A stretch of DNA of 32,168 nt from Acidobacteriota bacterium (GCA_017883165.1 JADGOC010000029.1:1-32168); one strand, 5' to 3'; positions 1 through 8,849 are shown, counted from the first letter of the stretch. Translations and numbers: made by a program. The notes: a model not told the origin generated them from the letters alone.

Positions 1-1
1 G

Positions 2-388
2 ATCGGCGGCGGCACGGCCTCGTCGCTGTCGTATCTCGGCACCTGGGCGTCGCAGACGCTGACGACGCTGCCGTCGGTGTCCACGTGCGGAAATCTTCAG
101 TGGAACGTGACCAGCCAGACTGCGTCGGCGCTGTCCGGCACCTTCTCCGCCGTGTGCGCCGGCAACCTCACGGTGTCGGGCACGGCGTCCGGACAGCTCA
201 ACGGCACGACGATTCCGATGACGGCGAGCGGCTCGGCCACGGTCCCCGGGTTCCCTGTGGCCTGCGCGTTTTCCCTGGTCGGCACGGGCCACGTCCAGAG
301 CGACAATTCGATTCAAATCGACTATTCGGGAACGACGTGCGCCGGTCCGATGCAGGGCACCGAGACATTGCATCGCGCGGTGGGTTGA
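2..388 (+). CDS. C-terminal part of an unknown, probably exported protein (5' end outside window)
   Basis: The frame is open from the first bases of the window and ends at TGA 386-388, leaving about 128 residues. An internal GTG at 77 is available as a start, but the open frame upstream of it reads as the same kind of protein, so I treat the gene as truncated by the window edge. The visible part is rich in Ser, Thr, Gly and Ala, has alternating beta-like stretches and four cysteines, and has almost no charged residues. This composition is typical of secreted or surface beta-sandwich proteins. I recognise no family or catalytic motif. It converges on the aldolase gene across a 48-bp gap (389-436) in which I see no terminator. 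Confidence 0.6.
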   Translation: MGGGTASSLSYLGTWASQTLTTLPSVSTCGNLQWNVTSQTASALSGTFSAVCAGNLTVSGTASGQLNGTTIPMTASGSATVPGFPVACAFSLVGTGHVQSDNSIQIDYSGTTCAGPMQGTETLHRAVG

Positions 389-436
389 GGAACGACAAGC
401 CGGCGATCGATCCAACCTGGTAGCCCGGGCGAGGCG

Positions 437-1489
<1,053 letters not shown>

Positions 1490-1496
1490 CGCTTGT

Positions 1497-1502
1497 ATTC
1501 TA
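1497..1502 (-). promoter_or_regulatory. Candidate -10 element (TAGAAT) of a leaderless promoter for fbaB
   Basis: On the minus strand TAGAAT is followed by 7 nt and then the fbaB ATG at 1489, so transcription would begin at or next to the start codon. Its first three bases are the TAG stop codon of thiI. The same hexamer and spacing occur before hpnC (5708-5713). I see no convincing -35 element. Confidence 0.5.
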
Positions 1503-2663
1503 GCTCGGAAATCTGAACTCCTCCACCGCCGCCCCGGCGACCGCGGCGTCGACCATCGCGGCGATCGGCAGGGCGCCTTCCGCGCGCTCGATCTCCTCGC
1601 GCCGGGCGCGCGTGGCCGGATGGCGCGGCGTGAACAGCTGGCAGCAATCCTGGTCGGGAATAATCGAAATCGCATACGTGCCCAGACGCTCGGCCTGTTC
1701 CGTGATCTCGTCCTTGTCCATCCCCACGAGCGGCCTCAGGATCTCCAGCGTGGTCGCGTCCGCGATGCTCGTCATGTTTTCGAGCGTTTGCGACGCCACC
1801 TGGCCGATCACTTCGCCGGTGACGAGCGCCCGCGCGCGCCAGCTGCGCGCCAGCTTCTCCGCGATCCGCATCATCAGGCGCCGGTATACGACCACGCGCA
1901 GCTCGGCGGGAACCGCGAGCAGCACCTGCTGCTGCAGCTCACCGAAGGGCACGAGCACGAGGCGCGATCGGAGCTGATAGGTCGTGAGCAGCGCGGCGAT
2001 CTCGCGGACTTTTTCCTGCGACGCACGCGAGAGAATGGGATAACTGTGAAAGTGGACGAACAGCACCGAACAGCCGCGGCGCATCATCCGGTACGCCGCC
2101 ACGGGCGAATCTATCCCGCCCGACAGGAGACACGCCACGCGCCCGCCGGTGCCGGACGGCAGGCCGCCGGCGCCCGGCTCTTTGCCGAAGTAGTAGAACG
2201 CGTGGTCGGGCATCATCTCGAGATGAATCGTCAGCGCGGCGCCCACGAGATCGACGTGCCAGCCTTTCGCCTCCTTGATGCGGCCGCCGACCTCCCGCTC
2301 GATTTGCGGCGAGGTGAGCGGAAAGCGCTTGTCCGAGCGCCGCGCCCGCACGCGAAATGATGCGGGCTCGATGTCACCCAGGTCGGCGAGGATTGCCGAC
2401 GCCAGCTCGTCGAAATCATGCGAGGCGCGGCCGGCGAACGAAAAGTTCGCGATGCCGAACACGCGCCGCACGCGGTCGCGCACGTCCTCCCACCCGCTAT
2501 CGGACTCGAGCTCGATCTCGATCCGGCCCATCACCGACCGAATCGACGTCACGCGCAAATCCGCCAGCGCCGCGCGCAGGTTGCGTACGAGCAGCTTGAC
2601 GAACCACGGGCGGTTCTTCCCCTTGAGCGCGAGTTCCTTGTAGTGGACGACGATGCTGTTCAT
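1500..2663 (-). CDS. thiI: tRNA 4-thiouridine synthase ThiI, without a rhodanese domain
   Basis: ThiI adenylates U8 of tRNA and inserts sulfur; in some bacteria it also supplies sulfur for the thiamine thiazole. The 387 residues show an N-terminal ferredoxin-like/THUMP region (about 1-165), a PP-loop ATP site SGGIDS at 181-186, and a C-terminal region ending with Cys340-Cys341 in DQDCCQLF. That site corresponds to the catalytic cysteine region of the family. Enteric ThiI is about 100 residues longer because of a C-terminal rhodanese domain. That domain is absent here, as in Bacillus-type ThiI, so another sulfur donor must be used. The ATG overlaps the hpnE stop as ATGA (2660-2663), implying translational coupling with the squalene genes. 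I see no functional reason for that pairing. Confidence 0.93.
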   Translation of the reverse strand: MNSIVVHYKELALKGKNRPWFVKLLVRNLRAALADLRVTSIRSVMGRIEIELESDSGWEDVRDRVRRVFGIANFSFAGRASHDFDELASAILADLGDIEPASFRVRARRSDKRFPLTSPQIEREVGGRIKEAKGWHVDLVGAALTIHLEMMPDHAFYYFGKEPGAGGLPSGTGGRVACLLSGGIDSPVAAYRMMRRGCSVLFVHFHSYPILSRASQEKVREIAALLTTYQLRSRLVLVPFGELQQQVLLAVPAELRVVVYRRLMMRIAEKLARSWRARALVTGEVIGQVASQTLENMTSIADATTLEILRPLVGMDKDEITEQAERLGTYAISIIPDQDCCQLFTPRHPATRARREEIERAEGALPIAAMVDAAVAGAAVEEFRFPS

Positions 2664-3997
2664 TTGGTCATGACTGCGTGCGCCGCGAGGTGGCCGCTTC
2701 GCACCGCGCTCTCGATCGTAGCGGGCAGGCCGGTGTCGATCCAGTCGCCCGCGAGGAAGAGGCCTCGGACCGGCGTGGCGGTCGCCGGCCGCGCGGGCTG
2801 CCCGGGCGCCAGCGAGAATGTCGCGCGCGGCTCGCGGATCACGGTCGCCCGCACGAGCTTCGCGGGGCGTACCGCCGGGAGCGCATCGAGCAGCTCATCA
2901 TGCGCGCGCGCGATCAGCGCGTCGTTCTCCAGGTGCACGAGCGGCGAGGCGCCGCTCGCCACCAGCGACAGATGGGACGCGTCGCCGCCGAACACCGTCC
3001 GCTTGTCGAAGACCCATTGCATCGCGCGCCCCGGCAAGCCGACAAACGGCTCGTCCATCACCTGACGGTCGAACCAGAGATTGACGGTGACCATCGGCGA
3101 CGACTCCATGCGCCGGGCCCGATCGAGGGTCGGCTCGAGCGCCGGCACGCGGCCTTCAATGAGATCCGGCAGCGCGAACCACGGCACCGCCGAGATCACC
3201 GTGTCGATGTCCCAGCGCTCGCCCGCCGCATCGACCGACAGCACGGCGTCCCCTTCGGCGCGGATTTTCGCGGTGGTGCCCGTGCGAACCGATCCGCCGC
3301 GCGCTTCGATGTAAAGGCGCGCCGGCTCCGCGTACATCTGGTGCAGTGGTTTGGTCGGCAACGCGATCGCCGCCGCCCTGGGGTCGGCGCCGAACATCTC
3401 CGCCAGCACGCGCGCAAACACGGGCGCAGCAGCCTGACCGATCGGCTGGTTCAGCGCGGCGAGCGCCAGCGGTTCCCACAGCATCTCGCGCAGACGCGGG
3501 GTCTGTCCGTTGTGCATCAGCCAGCGCTCGACCGTCTCGCCAGGCGACGCGGCCAGCGCGTGCGCGCCGGGCTCGAGCGCGCGCCGCGCGATCCGCAGCG
3601 GCGCGGCCATCCGCAGAATCGACCAGCGATCCGCCCAGCCGAGCGCGTTCCAGTCCATGACGCCCGCCAGCAGATGCAGCGGCGGCGGCAGCGCCGGGCA
3701 CACGAGGCGCGGTCGCCGGCCCGCACGATCGATCATCGTCACGCCGAGGTTCGGCTGCAGGCTGACGTGCCGGTCGGCGCCGATCTCGCGAAGAAACGCG
3801 AACGTCTCGGTATAGCAGCCCAGGAGCACGTGCTGGCCGTTGTCGACGAGCTCGCCGGTCTCGCGGTCGGCAAACGCGGTGGCGCGGCCGCCCAGACGCG
3901 ATCGCGCTTCGAGCACGAGCACGCGCGCACCTTCGCGCGTCAACCGCACCGCCGCGCTCAATCCGGCGAAGCCGGCGCCGACGATGACTACGTCCAT
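2660..3997 (-). CDS. hpnE: Hydroxysqualene dehydroxylase HpnE (squalene-associated FAD-dependent desaturase)
   Basis: Known HpnE proteins reduce hydroxysqualene to squalene, the last step of the HpnCDE route to hopanoid precursors. The protein starts with the dinucleotide-binding motif VVIVGAGFAGLSAA, followed by an acidic LEARSRLGGRATAF segment typical of amine oxidase/phytoene-desaturase folds. It ends with the FAD-binding motif GLFLAGDWIDTGLPATIESA, in which the GDW and TGLPATIE residues are characteristic. I chose ATG 3997 (445 residues), which overlaps the hpnD end by 10 bp. A GTG six bases upstream (4003) is the alternative. The order hpnC-hpnD-hpnE, with overlapping or abutting ends, marks one operon and confirms the assignment. 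Confidence 0.94.
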   Translation of the reverse strand: MDVVIVGAGFAGLSAAVRLTREGARVLVLEARSRLGGRATAFADRETGELVDNGQHVLLGCYTETFAFLREIGADRHVSLQPNLGVTMIDRAGRRPRLVCPALPPPLHLLAGVMDWNALGWADRWSILRMAAPLRIARRALEPGAHALAASPGETVERWLMHNGQTPRLREMLWEPLALAALNQPIGQAAAPVFARVLAEMFGADPRAAAIALPTKPLHQMYAEPARLYIEARGGSVRTGTTAKIRAEGDAVLSVDAAGERWDIDTVISAVPWFALPDLIEGRVPALEPTLDRARRMESSPMVTVNLWFDRQVMDEPFVGLPGRAMQWVFDKRTVFGGDASHLSLVASGASPLVHLENDALIARAHDELLDALPAVRPAKLVRATVIREPRATFSLAPGQPARPATATPVRGLFLAGDWIDTGLPATIESAVRSGHLAAHAVMTK

Positions 3998-4803
3998 AGC
4001 CACTGCTTCAGGGCAATCAGCGCCTGCCGCGGGCGCGGCACCCGGGTCCGCGTCGTGAAGACGTCGTAGCCGTTGCGCTCGATCCGCGTCAGCGTTTCGA
4101 AATAGACGGCGCGCATGATTTCGGCCGCGGCGAGCCGTTTGCGGTCTTCAGGCGGCACGAACGCCGCCGCCTTCTGGTAGAACTCGCGCGCGCGGCGGCA
4201 CTCGAAGGCCATCAGCGACCGGACCGGCTCGGTCACCGCTCCGCGCGCGAGATCATCAACCGTGCAGCCGCAGGCGCGCAGATCGTCGAGCGGGAGATAC
4301 ACGCGTCCCCGCGCCAGATCGTCTTTGACGTCGCGCAGGATATTGGTCAACTGGAGGGCCACGCCGAGGTGCAGCGCGTAGTCGCGCGCCTGCTCGTCGC
4401 GGCAGCCGAACACCTTGATGCAGATCAGGCCGACGGCCGACGCCACGCGCCGGCAGTACTCGAACAGATCCCCGAAGGTCTGGTACCGGGTCGTATCGAG
4501 ATCCATCGCCACGCCGTCGATGACGTCCTCGAACGCCTGCCGGGGCAGGTCGAACGGCGCGATGAACGGCTGAAGCCGGCGTCCCTGCGCTGTCTCCGGC
4601 GTGCCGCCCTCGAATGCCCGCGCGAGGTCCGCGCGCCAGAACGCGACCGCGGCGCGGCCGGTCGGCAGGCCGGGCGTCGCCGCCGCTTCTTCATCCACCG
4701 CATCGTCGACCGCGCGGCAGAAATCCCAGACGGCGATGATCGCCTGACGCTGGGCCGCCGGCAGCACGAGAAACGAGTAATAGAAACTGGTCTTGCGGGC
4801 CAT
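3988..4803 (-). CDS. hpnD: Presqualene diphosphate synthase HpnD
   Basis: Condenses two farnesyl diphosphates into presqualene diphosphate. The 271 residues form a single trans-isoprenyl-diphosphate synthase (squalene/phytoene synthase) domain. The first Mg-binding aspartate motif is at 33-38 (DDAVDE). The second region is around 151-170 (QLTNILRDVKDDLARGRVYL), with the Asn/Arg/Asp pattern expected for the second metal site. The start ATG 4803 directly abuts the hpnC stop codon (4804-4806), so the two are almost certainly co-translated. Sequence alone does not separate HpnD from HpnC absolutely. This copy has the NILRDVKDD motif of HpnD, whereas its neighbour has the NFWQDFGRD variant. Confidence 0.94.
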   Translation of the reverse strand: MARKTSFYYSFLVLPAAQRQAIIAVWDFCRAVDDAVDEEAAATPGLPTGRAAVAFWRADLARAFEGGTPETAQGRRLQPFIAPFDLPRQAFEDVIDGVAMDLDTTRYQTFGDLFEYCRRVASAVGLICIKVFGCRDEQARDYALHLGVALQLTNILRDVKDDLARGRVYLPLDDLRACGCTVDDLARGAVTEPVRSLMAFECRRAREFYQKAAAFVPPEDRKRLAAAEIMRAVYFETLTRIERNGYDVFTTRTRVPRPRQALIALKQWLWT

Positions 4804-5700
4804 TTACGATCGCGCGCGCATCCAGCGGGCCGCGCGCCACACGAGCGCCGGCACATCAGCGGCCCCGAGCGTGGGGCGCCGATCGAGCAGGCGCGGCTCG
4901 TCGCGCTCGACGCGCTCGAGAATTCTGGTTCCGCCGAGCCACGTGAACCGCAACTCGAGACGGAGACGGCCGCGCACGCCGTCGCAGACCGCGCGGCCGC
5001 CGGCAAACAGCGGCCGCGTGAGCTCGATGCATCGTGCCATGGCCCGCATCCACGCCGGCGTCATGCGGCCGCCGTCCAGATCCGCTTCGACGGCTCCGCA
5101 CGACGCCCAGATCTCGCGCGGCACATAGAGACGTCCCGCGCGCCAGTCGCGTCCGAAGTCCTGCCAGAAGTTGGTCAACTGCAGCGCCGTGCAGAACGCA
5201 TCGGACGATCGATCGAGCGACTCGTCGCGGTAGCCGGCGATCCGCAGCACGAGGCGGCCGATGGGATTGGCTGAACGGCGGCAGTAATCGAGCACGTCAC
5301 TCCACGAATCGTAGCGCGGCGTCATGGTATCCTGACCGAACGCGCTCAGGAGATCGTCAAACAGCGACACCGGCAGGTCGAGCGTTCTGATCGAGTGGCC
5401 CAGTGCGGCGACGATCAGCCCCTCGCGATCGCCGAGCGCCGATGCGCCGCCGCTCCCGTTCGCCGCGCCGTGCAGCCGATCCTGCCAGGCGCGCAGGCGC
5501 GCCAGGCGCTCGGCGGCCGGCGCCGCGCCTTCGTCGGCGATGTCGTCGGCGACGCGTGCAAACGCATACACCGCGGCGACATGCGGACGCATCGCAGGCG
5601 GCAGCAGCCGCGACGCGACCGGAAAGTTTTCGTAATGCGAGCGGGCCAGCGCTTCGCACGCCTCGTAGGCGCGCGCGAGCGGCTCGGGCCAGAGGGACAC
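4804..5700 (-). CDS. hpnC: Hydroxysqualene synthase HpnC
   Basis: Converts presqualene diphosphate to hydroxysqualene, between HpnD and HpnE. The 298-residue squalene/phytoene synthase fold has its first aspartate motif at 52-57 (DDIADE) and a second region reading QLTNFWQDFGRDWRAGRLYV, the HpnC-type variant. The start is GTG 5700, which gives the expected N-terminus just before the first helix. There is no Shine-Dalgarno, but TAGAAT lies 7 nt upstream. It is the first gene of the hpnC-D-E-thiI run and diverges from an unknown membrane gene only 14 bp away, so any promoter must overlap the neighbour's coding sequence. No squalene-hopene cyclase gene is in the window. Confidence 0.93.
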   Translation of the reverse strand: MSLWPEPLARAYEACEALARSHYENFPVASRLLPPAMRPHVAAVYAFARVADDIADEGAAPAAERLARLRAWQDRLHGAANGSGGASALGDREGLIVAALGHSIRTLDLPVSLFDDLLSAFGQDTMTPRYDSWSDVLDYCRRSANPIGRLVLRIAGYRDESLDRSSDAFCTALQLTNFWQDFGRDWRAGRLYVPREIWASCGAVEADLDGGRMTPAWMRAMARCIELTRPLFAGGRAVCDGVRGRLRLELRFTWLGGTRILERVERDEPRLLDRRPTLGAADVPALVWRAARWMRARS

Positions 5701-5707
5701 GACCGCA

Positions 5708-5713
5708 ATTCTA
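5708..5713 (-). promoter_or_regulatory. Candidate -10 element (TAGAAT) of a leaderless promoter for hpnC
   Basis: TAGAAT on the minus strand, five of six matches to TATAAT, is followed by 7 nt and the GTG start at 5700. It lies inside the 14-bp gap between the divergent start codons 5700 and 5715. No Shine-Dalgarno could fit, which supports a leaderless message. Confidence 0.5.
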
Positions 5714-5714
5714 C

Positions 5715-6233
5715 ATGCGTGACGTTCTCGCCGCCGTGATGGCCGTCGTCCTCCTGCTCGTCGCGGGCAGCCTCGCGACCACGCTGCACGAGTTCCGGCG
5801 GCGGCGGCACCGGGCCCGCGACGCGGAGCGGGCGCTCGGGCGGACGCCCATCGCGGAGATCCCGGCCGAAGACGATCTTGTGCTGTTCAGCGAGGACGCG
5901 GGCTTCTTTTACTATGGCGCGCGCTCGATCGACAAAGACCTGATCGTGGCCGCGCGCGTGCTGATCAATGGGACGCCGATCGCGGCATACGTCTCGACGC
6001 GGGTGGATGCGCGCTCGGCCGCGCCGGCGACCAGCTTCGAGGATCGTCCAGAGGGCATCGCCCACGATCGCTGGGACGTGGCGATCGAGACCAACGGCGG
6101 CACGACGCTGGTGGAATGCGGGGCGATTCGAGAACGCGTGTCGCAGGAGTTGGCGCGCGCCGTATTCGACGCCGTCAAACAGGACATCGAACGACGAGAC
6201 TACCACTCGGTTTCGGCAGCGCCCGCGCGGTGA
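5715..6233 (+). CDS. Unknown single-pass membrane-anchored protein
   Basis: The protein has 172 residues and an N-terminal hydrophobic segment at about 4-24 (AAVMAVVLLLVAGSLATTL). A very basic stretch (EFRRRRHRARDAER) follows directly, then a soluble domain with alternating hydrophobic strands (DLVLFSEDAGFFYYGAR, LIVAARVLINGTPIAAYVS). ATG 5715 is chosen because the hydrophobic segment begins there; the open frame upstream is a shadow of hpnC. I do not recognise the family and assign no function. The positively charged flank after the membrane helix suggests a cytoplasmic C-terminal domain by the positive-inside rule. The 3' end overlaps the convergent adenosyltransferase gene by 34 bp. The start is 14 bp from the hpnC start and no ribosome binding site is visible. 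Confidence 0.72.
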   Translation: MRDVLAAVMAVVLLLVAGSLATTLHEFRRRRHRARDAERALGRTPIAEIPAEDDLVLFSEDAGFFYYGARSIDKDLIVAARVLINGTPIAAYVSTRVDARSAAPATSFEDRPEGIAHDRWDVAIETNGGTTLVECGAIRERVSQELARAVFDAVKQDIERRDYHSVSAAPAR

Positions 6234-6736
6234 TTCACGGCGCGCGCCAGGACGAACAGCAGGTCGGACAGCCGGTTCACGTACCGCACCAGGACCGCAT
6301 CGACGGGCGGCTGCAGCGCGACCATGCGGCGCTCCGCGCGGCGGCACACCGTGCGCGCGACGTGCAGCGCGGCGCCCGCCGGCGAACCGCCCGCGAGGAT
6401 GAACCGCCGAAGCGGCGGCAGGTCGGCCTCCAGCCGATCGATCACCTGCTCAAGCCGGGCGACGTCGTTGTCGCCGAGCGCCGCCTTCGTCACGCGGTCG
6501 GTGATCTTGTCGGCCGGATCGGCGAGTTGCGCGCCGAGCGCGAAGAGATCGCGCTGGAGCTGCACGATCTCGGCGTCGAGGTCGTCATCGAGGCGTGAGG
6601 CGCGCGCAAGACCGAGCCACGCGTTCAGCTCGTCGACTTCACCATAGGCGTCCACGCGGCTGTCGCTCTTGCTGACCCGCGTGCCGTCGAAGAGCGACGT
6701 CTCGCCGGCGTCGCCCGTGCGCGTGTAGAGTTTCAC
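6200..6736 (-). CDS. ATP:cob(I)alamin adenosyltransferase, PduO/MMAB type
   Basis: Transfers the adenosyl group of ATP to cob(I)alamin to make adenosylcobalamin for B12-dependent enzymes. The 178 residues match the PduO-type family throughout: the N-terminal ATP-binding YTRTGDAGETSLFDG, the GEVDELNAWLG helix, FILAGGSPAGAALHVARTVC with its Arg-rich continuation, and the C-terminal YVNRLSDLLFVLAR with the conserved Arg/Asn/Asp cluster. The start is GTG 6736. A perfect TATAAT lies 8 nt upstream, so the transcript is probably leaderless. No cobalamin biosynthesis or B12-dependent mutase gene is adjacent, so the context does not show which enzyme it serves. The 3' end overlaps the convergent membrane-protein gene. 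Confidence 0.94.
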   Translation of the reverse strand: MKLYTRTGDAGETSLFDGTRVSKSDSRVDAYGEVDELNAWLGLARASRLDDDLDAEIVQLQRDLFALGAQLADPADKITDRVTKAALGDNDVARLEQVIDRLEADLPPLRRFILAGGSPAGAALHVARTVCRRAERRMVALQPPVDAVLVRYVNRLSDLLFVLARAVNHRAGAAETEW

Positions 6737-6744
6737 TAGGCCGG

Positions 6745-6750
6745 ATTATA
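6745..6750 (-). promoter_or_regulatory. Consensus -10 (TATAAT) for the adenosyltransferase gene, leaderless
   Basis: A perfect TATAAT on the minus strand ends 8 nt before GTG 6736, within the 18-bp gap between the adenosyltransferase and mutY starts. Initiation about 7 nt downstream of the -10 would fall at the start codon. The complementary strand reads ATTATA and could also help divergent initiation toward mutY, but no good TANNNT fits mutY at the usual distance. Confidence 0.55.
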
Positions 6751-6754
6751 CGAG

Positions 6755-7462
6755 ATGCCCGCAAAGCGGACCGCGACAAAACCCAAAGCCACGCCGCTGC
6801 CGAAGCCGCCCGATCGCCGGCGCTTCAGGACGCGGCTCCTGACGTGGTACCGGCGTCACGGGCGCGATCTGCCGTGGCGGACGACCGACGACCCGTACCA
6901 CATCCTCGTCTCGGAGATCATGCTGCAGCAGACGCAGGTCGACCGCGTCCTGCCCAAGTACGCGGAGTGGCTGGAGAAATACCCGTCCTTCGGCGCGCTG
7001 GCCGCCGCGCCCGAGCACGAGGTGACGCGGACGTGGTATCCGCTCGGCTACAACATTCGGCCGAAACGTCTACAGTCGATCGCGCGCGAAGCGGTCGCCC
7101 ACTATGGCGGCGCGCTGCCGTCGGATGAAGCGACGCTGCTCTCCTTCAAAGGCATCGGCGCCTACACGGCGGGCGCAATCCGCAGCTTCGCGTTCGGCGA
7201 GCGCGCGGCGATTCTCGACACCAACGTCGCCCGGGTCCTCTTTCGCGTGTTCGTCGGCAAGGGCGATCCGAAGAGCCACGCGATGAAGCGCCATCTCTGG
7301 ACGCTGTCGGCCACGCTGGTCCCCATGCGCCACGTCTTCGATTTCAACCAGGCGCTAATGGATTTCGGCGCGATGATCTGCGTCGCGCGCAATCCGAAGT
7401 GCCCCGTCTGCCCGATGGCCAAGAACTGCCGCGCGTTCCCGTTCGACCCCGCGGCGAAATGA
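6755..7462 (+). CDS. mutY: A/G-specific adenine DNA glycosylase, short MutY form
   Basis: Removes adenine mispaired with 8-oxoguanine. The 235 residues carry the HhH-GPD core with SEIMLQQTQV (catalytic Glu54 and the QQT signature), a helix-hairpin-helix FKGIGAYTAGAIRS at about 131-144, the catalytic Asp155 in AAILDTNVARV, and an iron-sulfur loop Cys209-X6-Cys216-X2-Cys219-X5-Cys225. The N-terminal 20 residues are Lys/Pro-rich. Most MutY proteins are about 350 residues, with a C-terminal MutT-like domain that recognises 8-oxoG. That domain is missing, and the next gene, overlapping by 4 bp, encodes a free MutT. Glycosylase identity is firm. Substrate range without the C-terminal domain is uncertain. 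Confidence 0.9.
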   Translation: MPAKRTATKPKATPLPKPPDRRRFRTRLLTWYRRHGRDLPWRTTDDPYHILVSEIMLQQTQVDRVLPKYAEWLEKYPSFGALAAAPEHEVTRTWYPLGYNIRPKRLQSIAREAVAHYGGALPSDEATLLSFKGIGAYTAGAIRSFAFGERAAILDTNVARVLFRVFVGKGDPKSHAMKRHLWTLSATLVPMRHVFDFNQALMDFGAMICVARNPKCPVCPMAKNCRAFPFDPAAK

Positions 7463-7845
7463 GGACGATCGTCGTGACGGCCGCCGTCATCGAGGAGAAC
7501 GATCGGTTCCTTGTCACGCGGCGCCAGCGCGGCGTGCATCTCGAAGGCTACTGGGAGTTCCCCGGCGGCAAGTGCGAGGCCGGCGAAGATCACGCAGCGT
7601 GTCTGGCGCGCGAGCTGCGCGAAGAGCTCGCCGTCGAGGCGCGCGTCGGCGAGGAACTACTCGCGACGACCCACGCCTACGCGGATCGCGAGATCGAGAT
7701 CCACTTCATCCGCTGCGACATCGCGGGCGATCCAGCGCCGCAGCTCGGCCAGGACATGCGGTGGATCGCGCGCGCCGATCTCGCGCAGTTCGCATTCCCG
7801 CCCGCCGACGTCGACGTCATCCGATTACTGACCAACAAACGGTAG
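7459..7845 (+). CDS. MutT-type Nudix hydrolase (8-oxo-dGTP diphosphatase-like)
   Basis: Expected to hydrolyse oxidised nucleoside triphosphates such as 8-oxo-dGTP. The 128-residue protein has a Nudix box from about residue 34 that fits GX5EX7REUXEE (G-KCEAG-E, then a REL-REE core), with all the metal-binding glutamates present. The preceding EGYWEFPGGK is typical of MutT. ATG 7459 overlaps the mutY stop as ATGA, so the two GO-system activities are translationally coupled. An upstream in-frame start at 7399 is rejected because that segment is the mutY iron-sulfur region out of frame. The 3' end overlaps the convergent ygfZ gene by 21 bp. The box is intact, so this is an active enzyme rather than a detached MutY recognition domain, although it could also interact with MutY. 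Confidence 0.9.
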   Translation: MRTIVVTAAVIEENDRFLVTRRQRGVHLEGYWEFPGGKCEAGEDHAACLARELREELAVEARVGEELLATTHAYADREIEIHFIRCDIAGDPAPQLGQDMRWIARADLAQFAFPPADVDVIRLLTNKR

Positions 7846-8844
7846 CGGCGCGATGATCGCGCGCACGCCGTCAACGGCGACCGTCGTTCCCACCGCGAGA
7901 AAATCGCGGTGCAGATAAGCGAGCGCGATCGGACGGCCGAGCGCGGGCGACAGCGCGCTGCTCGTGACGCGCCCGATCTCCCGGTCCTCGACGCGCACGT
8001 CCGCCCCCGGCGCCGGCGCCAACTCGCCCTCGAAGACGAGGCCGACCAGTTTCCGCGCCACACGGCCGTGGCCTCGGTGCAGCACGCGGATGATGACCTC
8101 CTGGCCGACATAGCAGCCCTTCGTGAGGCTGATCGCCCGCGATTCGATGCCGGCCTCGAGCGGAATCGTCTCTTCGTCCATGTCGATCCCGAATCTCGGC
8201 ACGCCCGCCTCGATCCGAATCGCTTCCGCCGTGTCGGCGTCCAGATCGACGACGCCGTTGGCCGCGAGCGCGGACGCGAACGCCGCGGCGTGCGGCCGCT
8301 CCACGTACACGTCGAAGCCGGGCTCGCCGGTGTCGGCGATGCGCGTCACGATCGCGGGCTCACCGGCGAAACGCGCGCGCAGATTCGCGTGCTCGATCAA
8401 CCCGGACAACCTCGCCAGCCCCGCGAGGCCGTCGATCGCCACATCGTCGAGCGACGCGCCGAGCGCGGCGGCGGCGCCGGGGCCGATGATTGCCATCTGC
8501 GCGAAGGTCTCCGTCACGTCGCCGAGCTGCACGTCCTCGGTGAACACGAACTGCTCCAGTTTGGCCAGGACGGTGTCCTTCACCGCCAACGGCATCGACA
8601 GCAGCATCACATCGCCGAGCTCATAGACGAACAGGTCGGCGATCATCCGCCCCTGCGCGGTGAGGTAGCAGGCGTAGCACCCGAAGCCACTCTTGATGGC
8701 AACGATGTCGTTGGTCAGCAAACCCTGCAGATACGACGCCCGGTCGGCGCCGGAGACGACGATGCGGCCGCGAGCTGAGCGGTCGATGCGCGCCGCCGAA
8801 TGGCGCGCGGCCTGATAGAGAAGCGCGGAAGCGGTGGAAACCAT
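7825..8844 (-). CDS. ygfZ: YgfZ/GcvT-type folate-binding protein (iron-sulfur enzyme maintenance)
   Basis: YgfZ (IBA57-like) proteins bind tetrahydrofolate and help assemble or repair certain Fe-S enzymes. The 339-residue protein has a GcvT-like N-terminal fold (GADRASYLQGLLTNDI at about 32-47, CYACYLTAQGRMIADLFVY) and the diagnostic signature KGCYVGQE at 242-249 containing the conserved cysteine Cys244. The open frame extends upstream to 9219, but that part is antisense to the hydrolase. ATG 8844 is the natural start and lies 18 bp from the divergent hydrolase start. MutY next door is an Fe-S protein, but I would not infer a link from one neighbour. Confidence 0.92.
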   Translation of the reverse strand: MVSTASALLYQAARHSAARIDRSARGRIVVSGADRASYLQGLLTNDIVAIKSGFGCYACYLTAQGRMIADLFVYELGDVMLLSMPLAVKDTVLAKLEQFVFTEDVQLGDVTETFAQMAIIGPGAAAALGASLDDVAIDGLAGLARLSGLIEHANLRARFAGEPAIVTRIADTGEPGFDVYVERPHAAAFASALAANGVVDLDADTAEAIRIEAGVPRFGIDMDEETIPLEAGIESRAISLTKGCYVGQEVIIRVLHRGHGRVARKLVGLVFEGELAPAPGADVRVEDREIGRVTSSALSPALGRPIALAYLHRDFLAVGTTVAVDGVRAIIAPLPFVGQ

Positions 8845-8849
8845 GATGT

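Noticed and set aside
2678-4069. Long plus-strand open frame opposite hpnE
   Set aside because: Low-complexity Arg-rich translation on the reverse strand of an intact hpnE; typical GC-rich shadow.
6747-6754. Leaderless -10 for mutY on the plus strand
   Set aside because: The available hexamers are only 2-5 nt from the ATG and match poorly; I could not support a mutY promoter in the 18-bp gap.
7459-7845. MutT as merely the split-off C-terminal domain of MutY after a frameshift
   Set aside because: The Nudix box is complete with catalytic glutamates, whereas the MutY C-terminal domain lacks it, so an independent enzyme is the better reading.
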